A stretch of 64,000 nucleotides of DNA from Polaribacter sp. L3A8. Lineage in GTDB: Bacteria > Bacteroidota > Bacteroidia > Flavobacteriales > Flavobacteriaceae. Shown here one piece after another: positions 17,536 through 26,971 of the stretch. Positions within the stretch are counted from its first letter, which is position 1. The number at the start of each line of letters is the position of its first letter. Location of the stretch: NCBI RefSeq assembly GCF_009796785.1, contig NZ_CP047026.1, positions 1,448,001 through 1,512,000 on the forward strand, read 5' to 3'. A program made the translations under genes and the position numbers. Under the pieces are notes generated by a model. The model worked only from the letters and a program-made list of their open reading frames with translations. It was not told the origin of the DNA and did not search any database.

Positions 17536-18486
17536 ATGAAATGTTTCATCTTTATTCTTGTTGTATTTGTTTCTGCGTATACTATAGCACAAGAAAAGTT
17601 TTCAAAAGAAATTAGTTTAATAACAGACAATGATTTGTATGTTTCTGCAATAAGAGATAGATACTATACGAGTGGTGTTTTTTTAACATATAGATACCTT
17701 TCTAACAAAAAAAACGAATCTTTAGAAAAACGAATTTTCGAATGGCAAGTAGGTCAAGAAATGTATACTCCCTTTAAAGCTACAGTAGATAATGTAAATA
17801 ACCACGACAGACCTTTTGCAGGGTATTTATATGGAGGTTTTAAAATAAAAAGCGTCTACAAAAACAATCAAATTCTTACTACTTCTGCTCAAATTGGCGT
17901 TCTTGGCTCTAATTCTTATGCCCAAGAATTACAAGAATTTATACATGATATTTATGGTTTTAAAAAAGCTATAGGTTGGGAGTATCAAATAAAAAATGCT
18001 TTTGCTTTAAACTTTAATGCGGAATATTTAAAAACGATTATACAAACAAATACAAATAACTTAGATGTTGCTTGGGTAAATGAATTAAATGCAGGTACTG
18101 TTTATACAAATATTGCCACTGGTTTTTACAGTAGAATTGGGTTAAAGCCACTTCAAAACTTAACAAATTCAATTGCTTTTAACACAAATCTAAATAACCA
18201 ACAAACCACTACTTATAGAGAAGTAGAAAGTTTTTTCTTTGTAAAACCAATGTTACGTTATGCATTATATGATGCCACTTTACAAGGTAGTTTTTTTAAT
18301 GACGAAAGTCCTATTACTAAAAGTTTAATGCCTTTAGTTTTTGATATAGAATTAGGTTTAAAATTTACTGTAAACCGTTTAAATTTCGGATATTCGTTTA
18401 ACTATAATACTAGTAAGTCTAAAGATTTAAGATACAATTACGGTCATAGATACGGCAGCGTTATCATTAATTATTTATTGCATTAA
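17536..18486 (+). CDS. LpxR-family lipid A deacylase (outer membrane barrel)
   Basis: The 316-residue protein begins with a signal peptide (about 19 residues, ending TIAQ) and is beta-strand-rich throughout. It matches the LpxR/DUF2219 family, which removes the 3'-acyloxyacyl group from lipid A in the outer membrane. Asn32-Asp33 in the opening strand (LITDNDLYV), the DRYYTSGVF turn and a His in QEFIHDIYGFKKAIGWEYQ correspond to the conserved active-site region. I chose ATG 17536 over an in-frame TTG at 17527, because the TTG is inside the promoter element and ATG gives a clean signal peptide. It overlaps the convergent helicase gene by four bases. Confidence 0.82.
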   Translation: MKCFIFILVVFVSAYTIAQEKFSKEISLITDNDLYVSAIRDRYYTSGVFLTYRYLSNKKNESLEKRIFEWQVGQEMYTPFKATVDNVNNHDRPFAGYLYGGFKIKSVYKNNQILTTSAQIGVLGSNSYAQELQEFIHDIYGFKKAIGWEYQIKNAFALNFNAEYLKTIIQTNTNNLDVAWVNELNAGTVYTNIATGFYSRIGLKPLQNLTNSIAFNTNLNNQQTTTYREVESFFFVKPMLRYALYDATLQGSFFNDESPITKSLMPLVFDIELGLKFTVNRLNFGYSFNYNTSKSKDLRYNYGHRYGSVIINYLLH

Positions 18487-19907
18487 TCATTAAAAAAATC
18501 TTCTTTAAAACCAATTAAATATAGTTTTTCTTGCGCTCTTGTTAATGCTGTATACAACCATCTAAAATATTCTTTAGAGACGCCATCTGGTAAATAAGGT
18601 TGTTCTATAAACACTGTTTTCCATTGCCCTCCTTGAGATTTATGACACGTCATAGCATACGAAAACTTAACTTGCAAAGCATTAAAAAACACATTCTTTT
18701 TAATTTCCTGAAATTGTTTAGATTTCGATTTTAAGTGTGCATAATCTTCTTTTACCGCTTGATATAATTTGTTTGACTCATCATACGTTAAAGAAGGAGT
18801 TTCACTGGTTAAAGTATCTAATAACAATACGGTTTCAAAAGGCCGCATGTCTGGATAATCAATCATCCTAACCTCTACCTCTGCAAATTTAAAACCATAC
18901 AATTCTTTAATAGAAAATATTTTTAATACTTCGCAAATATCACCATTGGCAATAAAACCTGCGGTTGAATTTTCTTTTAACCAGTAATAATTATTTTTTA
19001 CTACCATAATATAATCTCCTGCAGAAATTTCATTTTCTTGCCCACGAATTTGCATTCGAATTTGTTGATTATATTGATTGGCCCTTTTATTAGAACGTAC
19101 AATAAAAGCAGTATCTTCTACTCCGTCACTATCATAAGCAGTTACCAAAGCATCCTCAATATCATACCCATCGTCTAATCTTACAATATCCGGAAAATCT
19201 ATATCGAACTTAAAATTAGTGGTATCATTTTGTATCATCAACCTTAATAAAGTTGCATTTGCAAGAATCCCAGAATCTTCATGCTGACGCATTACTTCAT
19301 CTAATTCTATTTCAGTTACATTTTTATGGTAATCATACATTAAGGTATCTTGCTCTAAAGCAGGACTAATATTTAATTTTACTGGCGGAAGTTGCGCAGT
19401 GTCCCCAATAAATATCAATTTACATTGATGACCAGAATATACAAATCTAATTAAATCATCTAATAAAGACCCAGAATCAAACAATTTTTGATTTTGTCTA
19501 CTATCAGGAATCATAGAGGCCTCATCTACAATAAAAATTGTATTTCTATGTTTATTGGGCTGTAAAACAAAACCGACTCCACCATTTGCCTGTTTTTTAG
19601 GAAAATATATTTTTTTATGAATTGTAAATGCAGGCCTTTTAGAATAAACTGCAATTACTTTGGCAGCTCTACCTGTTGGTGCCAATAAAACTGCTTTTTT
19701 TTGTATAGTTGCCAAACTATTTACAAATGCACTAATGGTAGTGGTTTTACCTGTACCTGCATATCCTTTAAGCAAAAACAAGGCATCAGCATCATCACTA
19801 AAACTAAAATCACTTAAAAGTCGTAATAATTTATTTTGTTTAGAAGTTGGAGAAAATTGAAATTTTTTAAGTAATTCTGCGTAAAAATCGGCTGTTTTAT
19901 TTATCAT
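18483..19907 (-). CDS. RecD-like ATP-dependent DNA helicase (AAA family)
   Basis: This 474-residue protein is a superfamily 1 helicase of the RecD2/Dda type. Walker A is GYAGTGKT at residues 48-55, followed by APTGRAAKV, a Walker B with IVDEASMIP, the FIGDTAQLPP motif III, and the C-terminal CHKSQGGQWKTVFIEQ and YTALTRAQEKL motifs (UvrD_C_2-like). It lacks the long N-terminal region of true RecD2. Longer frames extend upstream, but ATG 19907 is the best start because a TAnnTTTG promoter element lies upstream at 19924-19931. It is probably a DNA repair helicase of the kind common in Flavobacteria, with no RecBC beside it. Confidence 0.88.
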   Translation of the reverse strand: MINKTADFYAELLKKFQFSPTSKQNKLLRLLSDFSFSDDADALFLLKGYAGTGKTTTISAFVNSLATIQKKAVLLAPTGRAAKVIAVYSKRPAFTIHKKIYFPKKQANGGVGFVLQPNKHRNTIFIVDEASMIPDSRQNQKLFDSGSLLDDLIRFVYSGHQCKLIFIGDTAQLPPVKLNISPALEQDTLMYDYHKNVTEIELDEVMRQHEDSGILANATLLRLMIQNDTTNFKFDIDFPDIVRLDDGYDIEDALVTAYDSDGVEDTAFIVRSNKRANQYNQQIRMQIRGQENEISAGDYIMVVKNNYYWLKENSTAGFIANGDICEVLKIFSIKELYGFKFAEVEVRMIDYPDMRPFETVLLLDTLTSETPSLTYDESNKLYQAVKEDYAHLKSKSKQFQEIKKNVFFNALQVKFSYAMTCHKSQGGQWKTVFIEQPYLPDGVSKEYFRWLYTALTRAQEKLYLIGFKEDFFND

Positions 19908-19923
19908 ATAAAAATTAATACCA

Positions 19924-19982
19924 CAAAGATACATTGATTTGTATGTAAAAGTTTTTATCATAAAAAAAAAAGTGTAAATTTG
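19924..19982. promoter_or_regulatory. divergent promoter region
   Basis: On the minus strand TATCTTTG (19924-19931) precedes the helicase start at 19907. On the plus strand TAAATTTG (19975-19982) precedes the gene at 20014. Both match the Bacteroidota -7 element. Confidence 0.5.
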
Positions 19983-20013
19983 CCTTAGGACTATTAAAAA
20001 AAACATACGTAAA

Positions 20014-20748
20014 ATGGGATTACTTGGAATGATTTTGGCAGCTGTTTTAGTTGCAGTATTACTAGCTATTGTTATAGTTAAATTTTTACCATTAAAATTA
20101 AGATGGATAGCGTCTATTTTACTTTTAGCTTTAACTGTATTCTTAGTTTCTAAAATATATTACGGTATAATGGAACCGATTATTTTTAATAAAACTAAAG
20201 TTGTTAAATACAATAAAGTAATAAACAACTTAAAAATAATTAGAGACGCAGAAGTTAAACATTTTGAGGTTACAGGAACATACACCAAAGATAAAGCTGC
20301 TTTAATACAGTTTATTGATACCGCTAAATTAGCTTTAACTGAAACTAAAACTATTGTAGAAAAAGAAAACAGAGGTGGTGGTATTATCATTGATGTAGAA
20401 AAAAGACAAACAGACACTATTGGTTACGAACCAGTTTCTAAGTATTTTAAAGGAAAAAACTATAAGGAAATGTTTAAGGTTCCTGGTGTTGCAGGGAAAG
20501 AGTTTGAAATTGAAGTAGGAACTGTTGAAAAAGTACCAGGTATGGTAGTACCAACATTCTATGTAAAATCAAACAAAACAGACATTTTAAAAGGAATGAA
20601 TGAGTCTCTTTTAAAACAAGAATTAGAGCAAATGGCTACAGATCAAATTAAAGGTGAATTTGTTTCTGTTGGTTCTTTAGATGAAGTTTCATCAGGTGGT
20701 AACTGGCCTCCTTCTTATGACAAACAAGACGGTGATAAAGACAAATAG
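20014..20748 (+). CDS. conserved membrane-anchored protein of unknown function
   Basis: The 244-residue protein starts with two closely spaced hydrophobic helices (about residues 3-24 and 30-50), followed by a soluble, charged domain with a coiled-coil-like stretch near residues 60-90 and an acidic, Asp/Lys-rich tail. I do not recognise a named domain. Its position directly before a DUF3822 gene and rsmD is a frequent Bacteroidota arrangement as far as I recall. The end overlaps the next gene by 32 bases in another frame, indicating one transcript. Confidence 0.7.
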   Translation: MGLLGMILAAVLVAVLLAIVIVKFLPLKLRWIASILLLALTVFLVSKIYYGIMEPIIFNKTKVVKYNKVINNLKIIRDAEVKHFEVTGTYTKDKAALIQFIDTAKLALTETKTIVEKENRGGGIIIDVEKRQTDTIGYEPVSKYFKGKNYKEMFKVPGVAGKEFEIEVGTVEKVPGMVVPTFYVKSNKTDILKGMNESLLKQELEQMATDQIKGEFVSVGSLDEVSSGGNWPPSYDKQDGDKDK

Positions 20749-21553
20749 TACCATTACTTTACAACACACAAAAGATACAAAGTTATCCATCCAATTTAAT
20801 TTGGATGGATTTTCTTTTTGTATCACAAACAATACAACAAAAGAAACAACCTATTTTTCTGAGTATGTGTTTGATGAAAAACAAGTAAGCCCAGAAAGTC
20901 TTTTAAAGAAAATAGAAGCAATTTTTAAAACAGATGTGCAGCTACAAAATGACTTTTCATCGGTATTGGTTGTACATCAAAATAATTTATTTACACTAGT
21001 ACCATCTCCTTACTTTTCTGAAGACAAACTATCTGAATACCTTAATTTTAATATTAAAACATTAGCTACAGATTTTATTGTTTTTGATGACATCCAAAAT
21101 ATCGATGCAAAAAATGTATATGTGCCTTATGTAAATATTAATAATTATTTATTTCAAAATTTTGGAGAGTTTGAATACAAGCATCATTTAACTATTTTAA
21201 TTGAAAAATTAATTTCATTTAATAGCAGTGATAAAAAAAAGGTATTCATAAATGTATCTAAACACAATTTTGATATTGTTGTGCTACACAACAAGCAACT
21301 AGTGTTTTCAAATTCTTTTTATTTTGATACCAAAGAAGATTTTATCTATTATATCTTATTTACTTTTGAACAATTAAAATTAGATGTAGAAGAAACAGAA
21401 CTATCTTTTACTGGTGATATTGAAAAAACATCTGAAATCTACAAAATTGCGTATCAATATATTAGAAATATTTCTTTTTTAGAAAGCAACAATAAAATTT
21501 TTAATCAATTAAGCGCATCTAAACATTCTAATTATATCCTTTTAAATTCATGA
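20717..21553 (+). CDS. DUF3822 family protein
   Basis: This 278-residue cytosolic protein matches DUF3822, a Bacteroidota family with an actin/HSP70-like (ASKHA) fold predicted from its beta-alpha pattern (for example VFINVSKHNFDIVVLHNKQLVFSN-type strands). Its function is unknown. ATG 20717 (MTNKTVIKTN) was chosen; the frame is open 12 codons further upstream to an internal start, but that would lengthen the overlap with the preceding gene. It overlaps rsmD by four bases, and the fixed pairing with rsmD suggests co-expression with rRNA methylation. Confidence 0.8.
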   Translation: MTNKTVIKTNSTITLQHTKDTKLSIQFNLDGFSFCITNNTTKETTYFSEYVFDEKQVSPESLLKKIEAIFKTDVQLQNDFSSVLVVHQNNLFTLVPSPYFSEDKLSEYLNFNIKTLATDFIVFDDIQNIDAKNVYVPYVNINNYLFQNFGEFEYKHHLTILIEKLISFNSSDKKKVFINVSKHNFDIVVLHNKQLVFSNSFYFDTKEDFIYYILFTFEQLKLDVEETELSFTGDIEKTSEIYKIAYQYIRNISFLESNNKIFNQLSASKHSNYILLNS

Positions 21554-22089
21554 GAATAATTTCTGGAAAACATAAAAGCAGACGTTTATCAGCGCCTAAA
21601 AACTTACCTGTTCGCCCTACAACAGATATGGCTAAAGAATCGTTGTTTAACATCTTAAACAACACGTATTACTTTGATAGCATTGCTGTTATCGACCTTT
21701 TTTCTGGTACCGGAAATATTAGCTATGAATTTGGTTCTAGAGGCACAAAAGATATTTATGCTATAGACGCACACTTTGGTTGTATAAAATACATCAACGA
21801 AACAGCAAAAACCTTAGAATTACCTATAAACACTTTTAAAAGTGATGTTTACAAATTCTTAGAAAAAACCTCGCTACAAGCAGATGTTATTTTTGCAGAT
21901 CCTCCTTATGATTTTGACGAAGAGCAATTTTTAAAAATTGTAGATTTAGTTTTTACAAGAAACTTATTAAAGGAAGAAGGTACTTTAATTGTTGAGCACT
22001 CTAAACACACAGATTTATCTAAACACAAAAACCATAGTTATGACAAACGTTATGGAGGAAATGTATTTAGTTTTTTCGAAAACGAATAA
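21550..22089 (+). CDS. rsmD: 16S rRNA (guanine966-N2)-methyltransferase RsmD
   Basis: The 179-residue protein has the full RsmD layout. It opens MRIISGKHKSRRL with PTTDMAKESLFNIL, then SAM-binding motif I VIDLFSGTGNISYE, and catalytic motif IV FADPPYDF, the (N/D)PPY form used for amino-group methylation. RsmD methylates G966 of 16S rRNA in the 30S subunit. It overlaps the DUF3822 gene by four bases and is followed by a terminator hairpin, so it is the last gene of this operon. Confidence 0.93.
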   Translation: MRIISGKHKSRRLSAPKNLPVRPTTDMAKESLFNILNNTYYFDSIAVIDLFSGTGNISYEFGSRGTKDIYAIDAHFGCIKYINETAKTLELPINTFKSDVYKFLEKTSLQADVIFADPPYDFDEEQFLKIVDLVFTRNLLKEEGTLIVEHSKHTDLSKHKNHSYDKRYGGNVFSFFENE

Positions 22090-22114
22090 ACAATAGTATT
22101 TTACTATAATAAAG

Positions 22115-22157
22115 AAAAGCGCTTTAAAAGACAAGATTTTGACTTTTGGGGCGTTTT
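22115..22157 (+). terminator. terminator after rsmD
   Basis: AAAAGCGCTTTAAAAG (22115-22130) pairs with CTTTTGGGGCGTTTT (22143-22157) through three G-U pairs and one bulge, followed by a run of T on the plus strand. Confidence 0.65.
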
Positions 22158-22179
22158 TTTTACCCTAAGAAATAAAATA

Positions 22180-23133
22180 TTATAAAAGAGATTTTATAAT
22201 ATCAGAAACAGTTATTCCTTCTGCTTCTGCCTTATAATTCTTTACAATTCTATGAGACAAAATAGGAACCGCAACAGCTTTTACGTTTTCGATATCCGGA
22301 GAAAACTTTCCATTGATTGCTGCATGTGCTTTTGCTGCCAGAATTAAATTTTGAGAAGCTCTTGGACCTGCTCCCCAATCTAAATAAGATTTTACTAATT
22401 CTGTAGCTTCTTTAGATTTTGGTCTTGTTTTACCCACTAAATGAACCGCATACTCTATTACATTATCTGCAACAGGAATTTTACGTATTAATTTTTGAAT
22501 TTCAACAATTTCTTGTGAAGAAAACAACGGATTTATCGTTGCTTTTTTATTACCTGTAGTACTTTTTACAACATCTACTTCTTCTTCGAAAGTAGGATAT
22601 TCTAAATAAATTGAAAACATAAAACGATCCAACTGCGCTTCTGGTAAAGGATAAGTTCCTTCTTGCTCAATTGGGTTTTGTGTTGCCAATACAAAAAAAG
22701 GCAAATCTAATTTGTAATGGTTTCCAGAAACAGTTACAGAACGCTCTTGCATTGCTTCTAAAAGCGCCGCTTGTGTTTTAGGAGGAGTTCTATTAATTTC
22801 GTCTGCAAGGATAATATTAGAAAAAATAGGTCCTTTAATAAATTTAAAATGCCTGTTTTCGTCTAATATCTCACTTCCTAAAATATCAGAAGGCATTAAA
22901 TCTGGTGTAAATTGTATTCTTTTAAAATTTAGACCTAATGCATCCGAAACGGTGTTAACCAATAATGTTTTTGCTAAACCTGGCACCCCAACTAATAATG
23001 AGTGTCCGCCACAAAAAACAGATAACAAAGTAAAATCTACAGCTTCATGCTGACCAATAATAACTTTTGCTATTTCTGCTTTTATCGTTTTATATTTAGC
23101 TACTAAATCGGTTACCGCTTTAACGTCTGACAT
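22180..23133 (-). CDS. MoxR family AAA ATPase
   Basis: The 317-residue protein is a MoxR AAA+ ATPase with Walker A GVPGLAKT at residues 49-56, Walker B IILADEINR, the sensor block ATQNPIEQEGTYPLPEAQLDRF and a C-terminal lid domain. MoxR proteins act as chaperones that fold or activate client complexes, often with von Willebrand factor proteins; no such gene is adjacent in the window. It overlaps the end of the SurA-like gene by one base and is the last gene of the prolyl isomerase operon, suggesting a role in envelope maintenance. Confidence 0.92.
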   Translation of the reverse strand: MSDVKAVTDLVAKYKTIKAEIAKVIIGQHEAVDFTLLSVFCGGHSLLVGVPGLAKTLLVNTVSDALGLNFKRIQFTPDLMPSDILGSEILDENRHFKFIKGPIFSNIILADEINRTPPKTQAALLEAMQERSVTVSGNHYKLDLPFFVLATQNPIEQEGTYPLPEAQLDRFMFSIYLEYPTFEEEVDVVKSTTGNKKATINPLFSSQEIVEIQKLIRKIPVADNVIEYAVHLVGKTRPKSKEATELVKSYLDWGAGPRASQNLILAAKAHAAINGKFSPDIENVKAVAVPILSHRIVKNYKAEAEGITVSDIIKSLL

Positions 23134-24515
23134 TATTTATTTACTTCTTTTTTCCAGTTCTTTTCAAAAGTACAATTACTGTGCGTAGGTCCTATGTTAA
23201 TATAAGTATCCTTTATTTTACTTTTAGACCATTTAGTAATGGTTTCTTCTTTCTTTTTCTGAAGCGCTAATTGCTGAACTTTAACATAATCTTCTACAAG
23301 ATCGGCAACGTGTGTATCTGTTCTGTCTTTCATCAAAATAAACTTAAACATCTTATCGCCAGATCTTTCTTCATCGTAAAAAGGGTCTGTCATTTCTCCT
23401 TTTTTAAGATCACTTACTCTTGCATAAAAGGCCGGATCCATTCTTGTTAAATCAAATTTAGATTCTCCTGTAGATGGATTAATAATAAGACCGCCATTAT
23501 TCTTAGTTTCGTCATCATTAGAATATTTCTTAACTGCATCCGCAAAAGTTAAGTCTCCTGATCTAATTTCTAAAATAATATTTTCTGCTTTCTTTTTAAT
23601 TTCATCCATTTTCTCGTCTGAAACTTTTGTTTGCATTAATATATGAGATGCAACTCTTGTATTTCCTTTTATGGCATGCAATTGCATAATATGATATCCA
23701 AATTCTGACTTAAAGGGTTTAGAAACCTGACCAACATCTAAAGTAAAAGCCATTTCTTTAAACTCTTTAATAAAACTAGATTCTTTTGTTACAGAATATT
23801 CACCTCCATTACTAGTAACACCAGGATCATCTGAATTAATAATAGCTTTCATTCTAAAATTAGAACCTTCTTCTATTTCTTTTTTTAATTCGTTTAATTT
23901 AGCAATAACTCTATCTGTTTCTTCTTTAGTAGGCACTGCTTTAATAACAATTTGAGCCAATTCTATTTCTGCAGGAAACTGAGGTAATTCTCCTTTTTCT
24001 TTTAATCCATTAAAATAAAGACGAACCTCTTCTGGAGTAACATCTATTTTTTCAGTAATTTTTTGTTGTTCTTTTTCTATTAAAACGTTTTCTGTCTGAA
24101 CCGTTGTTAATTCCTTTTTTAAATCATCTAAATCATTAAAACCGTAAGCTTTAATTACTTTTTCTACATCACCATATTGTTGCGTAAAGTACTGAATACT
24201 TCTATCTACTCTCGAAGATACTTCTGCATCTGAAACAACAACACTATCTACAATGGCATGGTGCGCCATTAACTTCTGTTGCATTAATTCTTCTAGCATT
24301 TCGCAATCGGTAATGGTTACTTTACCTTCACTTCTTAACTCTACCTCTTGCTTAAATTTAGCGATATCAGATTCTAACACAATGTTTTTACCAATAACAA
24401 CTGCTACTCCATCTATTTTAATTTTTTGCGCAAAAGTTTGCACCCCTAAAAACCCCAAGAAAAAGGTAAAAATTGATACTTTAATATATTTTGAAATTGT
24501 TGTTCTGTGTTGCAT
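23133..24515 (-). CDS. SurA-like periplasmic peptidyl-prolyl isomerase
   Basis: This 460-residue protein has a signal peptide (hydrophobic segment about residues 14-30, ending TFAQ), a SurA-type N-terminal chaperone region, two parvulin domains (about 180-275 and 285-390) and a short C-terminal helix. QFPAEIELAQIVI and the GYHIMQLHAIKG end of the first parvulin unit are diagnostic. SurA escorts outer-membrane barrels through the periplasm. The gene starts inside the end of the preceding lipoprotein gene (35-base overlap) and touches moxR, so translation is tightly coupled. Confidence 0.9.
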   Translation of the reverse strand: MQHRTTISKYIKVSIFTFFLGFLGVQTFAQKIKIDGVAVVIGKNIVLESDIAKFKQEVELRSEGKVTITDCEMLEELMQQKLMAHHAIVDSVVVSDAEVSSRVDRSIQYFTQQYGDVEKVIKAYGFNDLDDLKKELTTVQTENVLIEKEQQKITEKIDVTPEEVRLYFNGLKEKGELPQFPAEIELAQIVIKAVPTKEETDRVIAKLNELKKEIEEGSNFRMKAIINSDDPGVTSNGGEYSVTKESSFIKEFKEMAFTLDVGQVSKPFKSEFGYHIMQLHAIKGNTRVASHILMQTKVSDEKMDEIKKKAENIILEIRSGDLTFADAVKKYSNDDETKNNGGLIINPSTGESKFDLTRMDPAFYARVSDLKKGEMTDPFYDEERSGDKMFKFILMKDRTDTHVADLVEDYVKVQQLALQKKKEETITKWSKSKIKDTYINIGPTHSNCTFEKNWKKEVNK

Positions 24516-25326
24516 CCTTTACTATTATTTTTTCTATCTCTCTTAATAATTCAATTTTACGTTTATGTAAAATCATTTGTTCTATTGTTGGTGTAATATA
24601 ACTTAACGGCGCAATAGAATTACGCTCTAAAACGTCTTTTATAGCCACCAAATATAAACCTATTGAATCTTGTTTTTCGATGAATTTTGTTTTTTTTAAC
24701 AGTTTTTCCTTTGAAAAAGGAAGTTTTAACAAAATGTTATCTAATTGAGTCCAAATGGAATCGTTAAATTGATGAAACTTAAAACTTAACTCTTGTTTTT
24801 CTAGCTTTTCTAAATCATTAATACTATCAGATTTAAAGAGTTTTATAATTTCCTTTTTATCTTTTATATTAGTATCTACAAAAAGATATTTTATTTTAAC
24901 TAATTCTTCATTTAATTTAAAATTCTCTTTATTCAACAAATAATAGCTTGTTAATTCTTCATCAGAAATAACAGTATCTAATTGTTGTTTTACAAGCTCT
25001 TCTTTAAAGTTATTAATTAAAAGACTTTCTTTATAATCTTTAACTAAATTATCTATTTGGGTTACGGTTTCTAAAGAACTATTATTCTTCGCTTTTTCTA
25101 GCAAAAGTCTTTTAATTGCCCAATCTTGAATATAACTCTTTACTAAAATAACGCTATCTAATTTATTAATATTTTTAGGTAATATATTTACCAAATCTTT
25201 TCTAAAAAGTTTTTCGGTATTAACAATAGCTACAATTTCTGAGGTATTACTTTCTTTCTCTTGCATTTTAAAAAAATCGCAAGAGGTAAAAAGAACAACA
25301 CAAAATAAGATAGCGATATACTTCAT
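24481..25326 (-). CDS. lipoprotein related to periplasmic prolyl isomerases
   Basis: The 281-residue protein has a lipoprotein signal with Cys16 (LFTSCDFF). It resembles the SurA/PpiC chaperone type: 'ivaivntEKLFRKDLVNIL' at the start matches the N-terminal helix module, and a degenerate parvulin-like segment follows (about 145-250), without the usual glycine-rich catalytic loop. It is likely a chaperone without isomerase activity. It sits between two clear isomerases in the same operon, two bases after the first and overlapping the second. The assignment rests on context and a weak pattern. Confidence 0.65.
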   Translation of the reverse strand: MKYIAILFCVVLFTSCDFFKMQEKESNTSEIVAIVNTEKLFRKDLVNILPKNINKLDSVILVKSYIQDWAIKRLLLEKAKNNSSLETVTQIDNLVKDYKESLLINNFKEELVKQQLDTVISDEELTSYYLLNKENFKLNEELVKIKYLFVDTNIKDKKEIIKLFKSDSINDLEKLEKQELSFKFHQFNDSIWTQLDNILLKLPFSKEKLLKKTKFIEKQDSIGLYLVAIKDVLERNSIAPLSYITPTIEQMILHKRKIELLREIEKIIVKDATQNNNFKIY

Positions 25327-25328
25327 TA

Positions 25329-26960
25329 TTAGTTTTCGTAGAATTTAATTAATTTTTTTACCTGTTTTTTATCCACTTTAATTTTACTTTTCTTTCTTAA
25401 ATCTGCAATCCATTTTTTTTCTAAGAAATTTTGATAGTCATTAATAACCTGACCTTTAATACTTTTTAAATCCGTTGTTTTATAATTGTCTGTGTGTTTT
25501 TTAAAATACTCTTGTAAACCTAGCGTATCTTTAGAAGACTGATTCCAAATTTTATCTTGCATTAATTCAAAAAGCAACAAACCATCTTCATACTCCTTTA
25601 AAGTATAAGCATATTCTGGCTCTGTATTTACTAAGTTCTCTTTGTAATATTCTAATATTTGTTTCTCTTTAAACATTTCGAATAGTTTAAAGATAGGAAA
25701 CTGTCTTCTATTTCTAATATACTTTACAAAACCTTCTTGAGTAATATTTTTATCGTTTATAGCAATAAGTATTCCTTGTAAAGAATCTTTAGGCAATCCT
25801 CTTACGTTTTTTTTATCTAAAATCTTTTTAGCGTCTTCAAATTCTGTAATTGTATATTGTTTTTTTAATTTATTTACAACTGCTTTTTCAGACAACTCCA
25901 TTCTAGAGCTGGATTTTACTTTAGATTTTAAATCTTTTTTCATTTCTTTAAAAGATTTAATAGGATGTTTTTTTAACAGTTTAACAATGTGCCAACCAAA
26001 ACGAGTTTTAAATGGTTTAGAATACTCATTCACATTTTCTAATCCAAATGCGGCATCATCAAATGATTTTACCATTCGTCCTTCTGTAAATTTACCCAAT
26101 TTACCACCTTTATTTTTAGATCCAGGATCTTCTGAGTACTGTTGCGCTAAATCATCAAAGTTTTCATTATTATTTAATTTAGCATAAACACTGTCTATTC
26201 TTACTTTACCTACTAAAGTTGTATCTCTCACTAAAATATGTGCAGCTTCTATTTCGCCACTAGACTCTTTTACATCATCAACTTGTATAATATGATACCC
26301 AAATTGCGTTTTAAAAGGCATTGAAATTCCACCAATTTCTGTAGTATAAGCTGCAACTTCAAAAGGATAGACCATACTAAAAGCAGAGAAATAGCCTAAA
26401 TTACCGCCATTTCCTTTTCTTCCTGTTTTAGGATCATCCTTAGCAGAACCATCTTCTGAATACTGAGCAGCAATTGTTTCAAATTTTTCTCCATTTAAAA
26501 TTCTTTCTCTTAATTTTAAAATATTGTTATAGACCATTAAGGTATCACTTGGTGCTGCATCTCTTGGCAATCTTAATAAAAGATGTTTTGCTTTTACTTG
26601 ATTTTTAGTTCTAAAATACGCATCTTTTACCAATTGATCTATAAAGGTAGTGTCTTGTAAATAAGGTGCAGAAAGCTGGTTCTTATACGTTTCCATTTCT
26701 CTCTTATAAGAAGGTAATGTATCTAATTTAATAGCATACGCTTCTTTAACCTTTAACTTGTAATTAATATACAGCTCTAAATTTTTAGTAATGCTTTTTG
26801 CTTCTTCATTATCTATAGCGTCTAAATTTTTTTCATAGACTCTTTTAAATTCAGAAACGGTTGTTTTTTCACCATCTATTGTGAGTAATGTTTTATCTTT
26901 CTTCTGAGCAAAGGCAGTTATTGATAAACTTAAAACAAATAATAATACTATTTTTTTCAT
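25329..26960 (-). CDS. periplasmic peptidyl-prolyl isomerase with two parvulin domains
   Basis: This 543-residue protein carries a signal peptide (to about residue 19, ITAFAQ), an N-terminal chaperone region and two parvulin domains, at about 115-225 and 235-340. Their typical ends are FGYHIIQVDDVK and FGWHIVKLLKKH, and both have the KGGxLG(KF/YF) loop. A long, Lys-rich C-terminal helical domain follows. It is probably involved in outer membrane protein folding. It is the first prolyl isomerase of the operon and follows a DUF493 gene by 11 bases. Confidence 0.9.
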   Translation of the reverse strand: MKKIVLLFVLSLSITAFAQKKDKTLLTIDGEKTTVSEFKRVYEKNLDAIDNEEAKSITKNLELYINYKLKVKEAYAIKLDTLPSYKREMETYKNQLSAPYLQDTTFIDQLVKDAYFRTKNQVKAKHLLLRLPRDAAPSDTLMVYNNILKLRERILNGEKFETIAAQYSEDGSAKDDPKTGRKGNGGNLGYFSAFSMVYPFEVAAYTTEIGGISMPFKTQFGYHIIQVDDVKESSGEIEAAHILVRDTTLVGKVRIDSVYAKLNNNENFDDLAQQYSEDPGSKNKGGKLGKFTEGRMVKSFDDAAFGLENVNEYSKPFKTRFGWHIVKLLKKHPIKSFKEMKKDLKSKVKSSSRMELSEKAVVNKLKKQYTITEFEDAKKILDKKNVRGLPKDSLQGILIAINDKNITQEGFVKYIRNRRQFPIFKLFEMFKEKQILEYYKENLVNTEPEYAYTLKEYEDGLLLFELMQDKIWNQSSKDTLGLQEYFKKHTDNYKTTDLKSIKGQVINDYQNFLEKKWIADLRKKSKIKVDKKQVKKLIKFYEN

Positions 26961-26971
26961 AAACTTCTTAA

